In this document: piece by piece, positions 55,401 through 64,000 of the stretch
Numbering within the stretch: position 1 is the first letter of the stretch
Layout of the letters: every line of letters starts with the position of its first letter
Origin: Pagrus major
Lineage: Eukaryota > Chordata > Actinopteri > Spariformes > Sparidae
Direction: 5' to 3'
Length of the DNA: 64,000 nucleotides
NCBI RefSeq assembly: GCF_040436345.1
Contig: NC_133218.1
Coordinates: forward strand, 25,222,710 to 25,286,709
Made by a program: the position numbers and the translations under genes
Notes under the pieces: generated by a model
Databases searched by the model: none
Seen by the model: only the letters and a program-made list of their open reading frames with translations
What the model was told of the DNA's origin: nothing

Positions 55401-58400
55401 CAGTGCCCTCTTTTGGACAAACAATGCAATGCTGACCTCAGATGTATGTTTGGCATTTCTGTACAACAGTTATTTTTTACTGGCTACTTATCAGCCAACA
55501 TATGCACTGAAATTACACCTGATGAGCTAAAAAATTGGCTGATACTTTGTCAACTGGTGGTGTAATAGACTGGCTGTAGTTCTGCAGGGCTACAGCAGTG
55601 GAACAAATTCAAAACCAATGCCCTATGTGACAAAACACTTCATCTTGTGTCAGAGATGGTCTACTTCATAGTACACAAAGATTCACATTAACTATCAAAA
55701 CACAGTGTGTATGTGTTTGAACGCTGGTAACATCTTTGTTTCAAGGTAAAGTGAGTTGAAGGGGGGAAGGAGTTCACTGTGCAGAGCTGATGACACAGTA
55801 ACTTACAGACATTGACAGTCCAAGTCAACAGAGCAGGAAGTGAGTCACACGGAAAAGGCCAACGGTGTCCTCTGAATGATACACAGGAAGGTTTTATCAG
55901 GATGGCTTTTAAAAATGCAGCCCACAGATAATAGAAAATGCACAACGTTTTTTCCCAGTTTAAAAATGTAAGCGCTTATTTGTAAGAATTATGTGTATGT
56001 ACATGTATTCTTCATGGCTGATGCTGCTCAGTGTCTGTTATCCTCAGCGTTGGGTGAACTGTGGTCGCCCAACAACAAAGAAGTTAATCAGAGGAGAGCC
56101 ACAGAATAAAGTTTATTTTTAGGAGCCAATTAGAAGGGAGAACATATATACACATATATGTGAGTGTATTTGAGTGTAGACATGTGTTGGCATAGTGTAG
56201 ACGTGCCTGTACAGTCACCATGCAGCAAGCTGTCCTGAGACGAGGGTTAACAAGAGCTGATTCGAGTTCATCTTACAGGCTGTTCTGTTCTACAGAAGCC
56301 TGTCTGTCCCTTAGTGTCTGTCTGCAGCACATACACTGTATGTGTGCACATGTTAATGTGTGTACAAATGCAGTGTTATGTTTCATAGCTCTGCACTGCT
56401 ATGGGCTTAAATTTAGAGTAAAACGTTTTTTATGTGCGTTGTGTGGCTCTGACGGGAGGAAAGCTCAATTTTGGTCTTGTCAGACTACAGAAGATTCTTC
56501 CAGCTGATTTCAGAGTCTCCAACGTGCCTCCTGGCAAACTATAGCAGAGATGTCCAACAGTTGTATTCGCTGCCTCTAAAGCTTTTAACCCCTTCAGAGG
56601 TCTCTTGGTGGCTTCCCTCACTGGTCTCCTTCTTGCACGCTCAGCTTTGAAGACAGCCAGCTCCAGGCAGATTTCAGCTGTGCCATACTCTTCACATTTC
56701 TTAATAAGTCGATGCAGCAGAACCAGAGATACTGTCTTTTTTATTCCATTAAACATTTATTCAAAGCCTCCTGGTATGTTTAATTTTCAACTTGAACTCT
56801 TCTGAACCGACTGACACTGACTCAAGTGACCTTATTTGTGTCAGTTCATCAGCTTTCGTGCTGCTTCCTCTTTAACCCTCAATTCTCCTCACACATGAAG
56901 TAGTACTCCTTTTTGTGGAGTTGCTTAGAGAGTTGCTTCATCTTCATGACTACGACTACTAAAACCAATTGGCTCAACCGGTGATGATTCATGTTCATTC
57001 ATGTGAAAGACTCAATTTATATTTCCTTTTTGCAGTTAGTTTAAGTGTCAATAAGTGTCAGTAAGTTTTAAGTGTCTCCTACAAAATGTTTACATGCTTT
57101 AAATGTTGAAAAAACATGTGGTTTTTCTGATACTGTCCATTGCTGCAGCACCTCGCTTCACCCTCTGTCTGAATGCTCCATTTTAGCTCCTGTCTCTTTA
57201 AGGCCCCCCTCCCAAAAAGCCCAGTCTGCTCTGATTGGTCAGCTCTCACAGGCCTGAGGAGGCACCGCCCACTGTGTTTCCACATCAGCTCGTACAGTGT
57301 TTCTGTATAGCTGGGGGAGTGACAGAGGGCAATGACTGTATAGTTGTGACATCACAACTTCACAGAAGTCCTGGCAGCTCGTTTAAAGGCACAGTTTCTG
57401 AATACAGGTTTATAATACTCGTTGATACTTTCATTCATATAGAACCAAGAAAAAAACATGGGAATCTCACTTCCTATAGTATAGAACGTTTGAAGAGACC
57501 TTTTACAAAGGTCTCTTCAAAGTCTTTTACAAAAAATGTCTCCTTAAATCTACTTCGATTCAATGTTGCAAAAAAATACTTACAATGTGGGTGAATCCTC
57601 TTTTAATTGGCACTGTATATGTTACTGAATTCACTCCTGCTGGGTTAGAGTACTGCTTGGTGTTGCTGCCATCTAAACTGGCAGCATTTAAACTGCTCCC
57701 TCTTCACGCTCTCATGTTTCCTTTTCACCTTTGAAGAACGTAGTGAGAAGAGCTGAAGACTGTTTGTAGCTCAGAGGGCCGTGCTGAGGAGGTTTAGTTT
57801 GTCGTGTATCGTATGTGTTGGGTATGAATGAATGAGAGGGAGAGGTGACAATGCAAAAATCATCATGTGTAGACATGATCCAGAGTATGTGTTATGTTTA
57901 ATGTACCAAAGTATTGGTATGTTGGTTCATGTCCTCTGGCTGCTGGTTGTATGTTTGTAAAGGCAACATTTATTTGAGTTATTGTCTTGGAGAAGCCTCT
58001 GTATGTTTGCTACTACAGTCACATGTGTACTGAGAATTGGCCAGGATCAAAGTTCACTCTTTTACTGTTAAAGGTAAGATGTTAAGGTCTGGATTCTCTG
58101 GAATAGGGGGAGAAAGTCTCTGGCTTGTTTGTAATTTATTTAACTAATCTGAGTCATCTTGGGCAAAACTAAATCCAGAATGCAGCGACGGTGCCCCGAC
58201 AAAATAGTGCTGGGGGAACTTTTTTTGCATGTGGGGCGTTGAGCCGTGGCATTAAAATGGCTGAATACCCACAAAAGAAAAGATACCAGCTGCTGGTTTG
58301 TTTAGGTTAGCACCATTGGCAATCAGGTCAGCGTGACTTGCTGATATCAGTGTGTAGATTGCTAGCTCGGAGGTTGTTGGTGTTGTTGTTTAACGTAGAG

Positions 58401-61400
58401 CCGGGAAAAGTGCCAACATGCAGATAGCGGAAGGGAGGAGACTGCCGCCTGAAGTAGGCGCCCAATGGCAGGCTTTACACCAACAGTCTACATGCTGTGA
58501 GTCAGATTATCTTGTGAGTGACATGGTAATTTCTTGTGAACTCCAAATGTGCAGTATTTTCCCACTACACTTTACCAGAGTTCATGGTAGTCCATCCAGC
58601 ACAAACACACAAACATGAGCCTGCTTGTGGCTCAAGAGGAAAAGTCAGAGTATCACCAAAGACAGTTGGAAACCATGAATGTTGGTGCAAACAATAATTG
58701 AGATATTGTGAGACAGTGGCGGGGAAACCAACCCGCAGATTGACAAAGTTGTGCAGTGCAGCTAAAAACATGAATAACTTAACAATCAGTCCTGTTTACT
58801 TTTGTGAACTCCCCAAGAATCACTCCCTCTTTTGCTGTGTTTGCTCCCCTGTGCAACAGGATGAGCTATACTTTTAAATCCTAGTTTGTGCTGATAAACA
58901 GGAAGGACAAATATTAAAACACCTCTTTTTATTTCTACAGCAAGATGTGGAGAAGTTCTCAGACATCGAAAAACTCTACCTCTACCTTAAGTTGCCTTCT
59001 GGTCCGAGCAGTAACACTGATAAAAGGTAAGACTACACCTGCTCTCTGACAGTCTTTACAGGACAATGACCAGTTAATGAAATATTTATGAAACAGAAAA
59101 TGCCTTAAATGATCAGTCATTGATAGTGGCTTACATTTCGGTTCACTATTGTGTTAAAAAAATGTTTATCATGTGAAATTATATATACACACAGATCTTA
59201 AATTAGCTTTGGTCACATCTCAGGACTGAGGTTACACTGACTTGAGTCAGTTAAGGTGTTGTTTCTTTTGCTGTGTCATTTGTTGATCAATCAGTGATGA
59301 TAAATAATCTTTTCTCAGTGACCAGAGCGCCCTGTCATCGAGCCGCACACAGCAGATGCATGCGTTCAGCTGGATCCGCAATCACTTAGAGGAATACCCA
59401 GAGACCTCTCTCCCCAAACAGGAGGTCTATGATGAATACAAGTAGGTATAATCAGAAAGTTCTCGAAAGCTACATGTTACATTTTCTGAAATGAGAATAA
59501 TGTTTCTGTCACTAAAATAACATACCAATTTCAAGCTGAGGCTTTGTTGTTAGTCTATTATTAAACACATGAAGATCATATATAACAGGGAATAAATCAA
59601 ACTTTTTTTTATTACTTAACTGTAGGCTTGACTATTTATTTGAATATTTATCGCTGGTTTTCACCCTTTGAATAGATAACAGCTTCTAATGTTTGAGATT
59701 CTTTCTCCTCTGAATTGCCGGCGGCTAAAGCGTCAGTATAAATAGACTCTGCAGGCATGGGAATCACAGAGAGCAGCATGTGTCGGTAATATTAGAATGG
59801 AAAGTCTGAGACAGCCATTGAAATGCTCTGACAGTATTATGTAACTGTCTTTTTAACTCTACCAGATCAGAAATACAGTGCCCTCCAGAAATATTGGCGC
59901 CTTTAGGACCGACAGGTGAAAAGGCTTTAAAGAGACACAATGTGCACCGCTTTAAAACTACGAAAACATTTTGTTTTGTACAATAAATCAGTTGTATGTG
60001 TCACAATCTTTAGTAAAGTCTTTCTTAAGGAGTTGTTTTATTTTACATTTAAGGTAGCTGATATTCACATATTTTCCTGCCACATGCTTTTACTCTGTGT
60101 TTGATCATTTGTTTGAAAAAAACACACCTTTTAGTTTAAAATAGCACAAAGGAAACATTTGAAGATTAACACCTACACACACACACTATTAAGCCATTTG
60201 GGTGCTCTGAACCTGCACTGAACCAGAGTTCAGAGCTGAAACTCAACTGTACCTGACAAACAAACGGAAAGAATCTATGTCAGAAGGCTCAATGTAGATG
60301 TTTCACCAAGACAAATGTCATCAGTTAACACAAGTCCTGCTCTGCAATGACTATAATTTATGTTACATACATCCATGTGTCTATATGGTTCATACTCTGG
60401 ATAGATAACTATTTTAGATGGGACTTTGGATGAAGCAGAATCAACCTCAATACAATCCAATTCTTCATACTTAAGGCTCATTTATGCTCATATCTGCACG
60501 TTTTTTGAAAGGATACAGAAGAACGGAGCAGTAACTGCAGTAGTCATGCAGGCTAGTGTAGCAGTGTAGCCAATAATTCAAACAAGACATGAAAAGATGT
60601 TTTAAAAATAGCAGAACTTTTTGAGGAGAGGTCATTTGAGTTGGTGAGAAGTTTTAAACATCTGTATGATGTAACTTCGGCACAGAGACAAACAGTTACC
60701 ACACAACAGATGGGAAGAGACTGGACGATGGTGATGCAAAGTGGAGGTCCGTGTGAGCCCGATTTCACTCTGAGCGCATTCTCTGGTGGTTGTATTGCAT
60801 AAATGAGCCTTTAACTTTACATATTAAACCTTTAAATCTGCACTAACTGATTTGGCAACTTGAGGGCAGCACAGGAGGCTGTAAACGCCACATTGACATC
60901 ACCTTATAAAGTTGATATAGCAAATTCGTCAGCAAAGACTTTTAAAACATTAAAATGATGGGCCATAAAACCAAAACAAATAAGCCGAAAGATGCTAAAA
61001 CTCTGCAGAGTCATAATATGTTGATAATATGGTTCATATCACTATGATCGATGATTGGCATAATACAAGTCATTCAATCAATTGTTAATATGAAAATGTT
61101 TATTAGTGCAGCTTTAATTGATCTGACAGATATCAGCACATCGTTATGAAAAAGTCACATTGAATTTTAGAGTAGATAAAAATTAAACTTTAAAGGCTTT
61201 TATCATATCAAATCAATTTTATTTATATAGGGCAAATTCCCAACGAAAGTTTTCTCATGACACTTTTAGAGCAGGTCTAGACCACACTCTTTAATTACTT
61301 AATTCAAAGAGACCCAACAGTTCCCCCCATGAGCAAGCACTTGGCAACAGTGGCGAGGAAAACCTGCAGACCTGGACTCATGATATCACCTCACATTCAA

Positions 61401-63418
61401 ATTCTCCATTCTTACTAACATTTATTTCGTAATGTCTTTCAGGAGCTTCTGTGACAATCTGAACTACCACCCACTGAGTGCTGCAGACTTTGGAAAAATG
61501 ATGAAAAATGTCTTCCCGAACATGAAGGCGCGTCGACTTGGCATGAGAGGGAAATCTAAATATCCTTGACTGGAATGGGTTGTAACAGTCTGGCCTCTGT
61601 CTCTGGTCTCAGACCATCTGCTGTTGCAGTTCATAAGCTCTCTAAATATAGATGTGAAATGAAATAAAGTCCCCCTCTGCCTCTGAAGCAGAGGCATAAT
61701 ACAGAGGCCCCTCGGGGGAGTCACTGTGATCTTGACCTTCATGAAAAAGGGAACTTTTTTCCCTTTTTTTTTGTGCAAAACTTGGTTCGTATTAATGACT
61801 TTCTGTCATTCATGTTAATTAAAAAAGTAATTCATTTGATGCGTTATTATGTTACTTAAAATTGCTTGTTGAAGGAGTTTTGCTTTGAACTCATATTAGC
61901 AAACTGTCCGAGGACTAAAGGATTTATTTTAATTAATACAATAAGTCAAGTAATCAAAAAGATCCCAAAAAAGAACTGGATTGTCAGTCATTTGAGACCC
62001 TATGTCTACAAATGACTGCAAATTTAAAAGCAGAACCTGGACCATTAATCCTATCAGACATAAGCATTTCAACATAGATTGCAACTTAAAAATTGATGTA
62101 TTTAGACAACTGCTCTCTAATTAAAGCCTTATTCGAGGGGCTTGAACTAAGATACAATGTGCAATAAAAAGTACTGACACATTTTGATTTTTGCAGAAAG
62201 TACCAGGTGCTTTTTCTGTCATGCATCAGTGACTTCAACTAAATGTTATACATGTGCTAGGCTAATAGTTTTAGATGTCATTACATGTATTGACATTTAT
62301 TATTGACTAGTTGACAAGGTAATTATCACCCCAAAGTGGTGTATATATGGTATAATACCAGCATATGTTTGTTTTCTGGAATCAGTTTGGAGTTTTTGAT
62401 CTTAACACCAGCTTACATATTGCTATAGTGGACTAAGGAAGAGGCCCTTTGTTCACATGCCATCTTTACCCACTCTGGATCTGCTTAAAACAGGCGACGG
62501 AGTAAGCAATGCCTTATTAATATCTCAGAATAATCTTAAACTTGTATTCTGACTCCATTAGTGTCCCTGTCCTGTCATGCAGTGTATCACATATTTAACT
62601 GCTTTTCTCTTGTGTGCAGCTCCAGTGTGATGTCTTAGAGTCAGCGGGCCAGCTGAGCAGCATACAGGAGGACGTGCGGTTTGCAGCCTGTGATCTGGTG
62701 TGCGAGTGGGCCCAGAAGGTTTTGAAACGACAGTTTGATGACGTGGAAGACTTGGCTCGCTTCCTAATTGACAGCCATTACATCAGCAACAAGTCTTTGG
62801 CAGCGCTCACTATTACAACCGGCACAGCAACAGGTAAGAGACGGTTTACATCAGCTTCATGCCTCCTGTCTAAAAACTGGTCGATATTGGCATCTAGTGG
62901 CAGCTACCTGTTACTGCACTTTAATTCCAGTTTGTTTTCATAAGGACAGCTGTATGTAGCTAATGTGGACAAAAAAAATAAACAAGTAAATATAGGTTAA
63001 GGTGTTGTCTAATGATCAAACCTTTTTGTACATGTAACTCAAGCTTATATTAACATATTTACACATTATGATGATGAGGTCATTACTTTTGACCAATAAC
63101 AGTGCTATGCATCTAAATCCCCGTTTCCCTTCTTCAGAGGTGAACACTCCACAGTCGGTCTCAGCATTCGTCCCCACCGCTGAGGCTCACTCCTTCCAGC
63201 CTCATGTGACCACCCTGTCCTCACCTTCTGTCGATGCGAAGCAGCAGCTCCAGAGGAAGATCCAGAGGAAACAACAAGAGCAGAAGCTGCACTCACCTTC
63301 ACCTGGAGAGGGACAAACTAGGAGGGCTGATGACGGTGTGCCTTGTGCCAGCCCCACTCCTCCATCTCCTCAGACAACCATCGGCATTGTGGTCGCAGCG
63401 GTCCCAAGCCCCATCACG
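49433..63418 (+). CDS. rfx7: Regulatory factor X7, 5' part (8 exons, 354 codons in window)
   Basis: RFX7 is a winged-helix transcription factor that binds X-box DNA. Exons: 49433-49554, 54278-54311, 58941-59026, 59319-59441, 61443-61559, 62417-62501, 62620-62833 and 63138-63418; every junction keeps frame and the gene continues past the right edge. The protein starts [11 protein letters not shown], with SIVQ-type linker [11 protein letters not shown] and [10 protein letters not shown]. The RFX DNA-binding domain covers about residues 85-170 ([49 protein letters not shown]). After it come [41 protein letters not shown] and [12 protein letters not shown]. Exon 2 is a 34-base microexon. Intron 5 has AT-AC ends. 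Teleosts can have rfx7a and rfx7b; the copy is not distinguished here. Confidence 0.93.
49629..50596. repeat. Two adjacent copies of a dispersed teleost repeat in rfx7 intron 1
   Basis: Copy one (about 49629-50096) starts AAAAGTAGCAATACCATAGT and ends near TCTCACCACTG. Copy two (about 50140-50596) ends AAGTCACATTCCACCACTG. Both contain the AGCAGCATTTTA or ATATGTAAAAT internal pieces and an AGTAAATGTA near the end, typical of a very common fish repeat recalled from memory. Confidence 0.6.
51338..51407. repeat. Hairpin repeat with 24-bp arms in rfx7 intron 1
   Basis: The left arm 51338-51361 and right arm 51384-51407 are reverse complements at 22 of 24 positions, with a 22-base loop. The core CTGACGCTTTGGG / CCCAAAGCATCAG is shared with the foldback at 14756-14888. 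Confidence 0.7.
52000..54277 (+). other. rfx7: rfx7 intron 1, remainder
   Basis: No exon recognised. A near-consensus CTCF site lies on the minus strand at about 53351-53365 (CCCCTGGTGGCC on plus). Confidence 0.5.
57489..57521. repeat. Perfect 15-bp inverted repeat with 3-base loop
   Basis: TTTGAAGAGACCTTT, then TAC, then AAAGGTCTCTTCAAA: a perfect short hairpin in rfx7 intron 2. Confidence 0.85.
59874..59935. mobile_element. Possible Tc1/mariner terminal fragment
   Basis: TACAGTGCCCTCCAGAAATA resembles, from memory, the terminal inverted repeat of fish Tc1-like elements. No transposase and no second end were found in rfx7 intron 4. Confidence 0.4.
61205..61395 (+). repeat. Dispersed teleost repeat just upstream of rfx7 exon 5
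   Basis: ATCAATTTTATTTATATAGG, GAGCAGGTCTAGACC, AAAGAGACCCAACAG and CATGAGCAAGCACTTGGCAA are pieces of a common fish repeat recalled from memory. It ends about 50 bases before the exon. Confidence 0.55.
61560..62416 (+). other. rfx7: U12-type AT-AC intron in rfx7
   Basis: The intron starts ATATCCTTGA (minor-spliceosome donor consensus ATATCCTT) and ends TTAC. A branch-site-like GATCTTAAC lies 11 bases upstream of the final AC. Joining AA to A restores K-Y-C-Y in the DNA-binding domain; no GT-AG alternative does. Confidence 0.85.
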
Positions 63419-64000
63419 GTGAGAAAGCAGGACTCTAAGTGTGTTAAAATAGTATATTATAGTTTTTTAAACCCTTGTGTTTCATAAAAATGACAATACA
63501 TGTGAGTGTGCTTGAGTATCTTTCTTCAGATATGAGTTTAATGCTGCCATTTTTAGAAAACACACACATTTATTTAGCTGTAGCCATTGTGGAGACTTTA
63601 TTTTGCTGCAGCACTACGCAGATGCAGAACACTATTATATCAACAATATCATGTCACTTTCGGGGTCTATTCATAACATGCATTTATATTTATGTACATC
63701 TTGATGCAGTTCAAATTTCAATTTTATTTTTATGTTGCATTGCATCCTAACATAATTCTAGTACCTGTCAGATGACAAAGAATGATATTCCTGAATAGCT
63801 AAACCTGTCCTGAAAATAATACAGGTCCTGCCTCATTTTCACAAATTTATGTACGGCAACAAAACTGTGCAACAGTAAGCAGTACTTTCCTCACAGGTAA
63901 TGAGAGTCGAATTATATAAAATCAGAACATTACATTTCGGATACAAACTTTAACATTACAGTTTGAGAATCGACAGGTAGAAATATGTTGTCAGAAACCT
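63419..64000 (+). other. rfx7: rfx7 intron 8, incomplete
   Basis: It follows the GTGAGA donor and continues beyond the window; nothing else recognised. Confidence 0.7.

Noticed and set aside
61443-61569. Apparent premature stop truncating rfx7 after GKSKYP
   Set aside because: The stop lies inside an AT-AC intron; splicing at ATATCC restores the full domain.

Overview
The window is vertebrate nuclear DNA, almost certainly from a ray-finned (teleost) fish. Genes have many small exons with GT-AG introns, the introns are AT-rich, and they carry fish-type interspersed repeats. The clearest evidence is gene order: tcf12 (-), znf280d (+), mns1 (+), tex9 (-), rfx7 (+). This matches the conserved vertebrate block known from human chromosome 15q21 (TCF12, ZNF280D, MNS1, TEX9, RFX7). 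Exon models were assembled by hand from splice sites, reading frame and remembered family sequence; no alignment was run.

Layout. 1-6.8 kb: the 5' end of tcf12 on the minus strand (first coding exon at 5.4 kb, promoter near 6-6.7 kb). 6.8-21.6 kb: an accessory region between tcf12 and znf280d with two inverted-repeat DNA elements, two orphan first exons of an uncharacterised family, a THAP-domain gene (13.9-17.0 kb), and a set of exons ending in a partial copy of the znf280d N-terminus (18.9-21.6 kb). 21.8-23.3 kb: a decayed non-LTR retrotransposon. 23.7-37.2 kb: znf280d. 38.7-43.0 kb: mns1, complete. 43.3-48.5 kb: tex9, complete, tail to tail with mns1. 48.5-64 kb: the first eight coding exons of rfx7, divergent from tex9 and running off the right edge.

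Functional themes. mns1 and tex9 encode coiled-coil proteins of motile cilia, sperm flagella or testis. tex9 carries a perfect palindromic RFX X-box just upstream of its start, and mns1 has an imperfect one. rfx7, which encodes an RFX DNA-binding protein, shares the tex9 promoter interval. The most notable structural finds are an AT-AC (U12-type) intron inside the rfx7 DNA-binding domain, and the partial znf280d duplication with conserved exon phases and no zinc fingers. No tRNA, rRNA, CRISPR array or operon-like structure is present.
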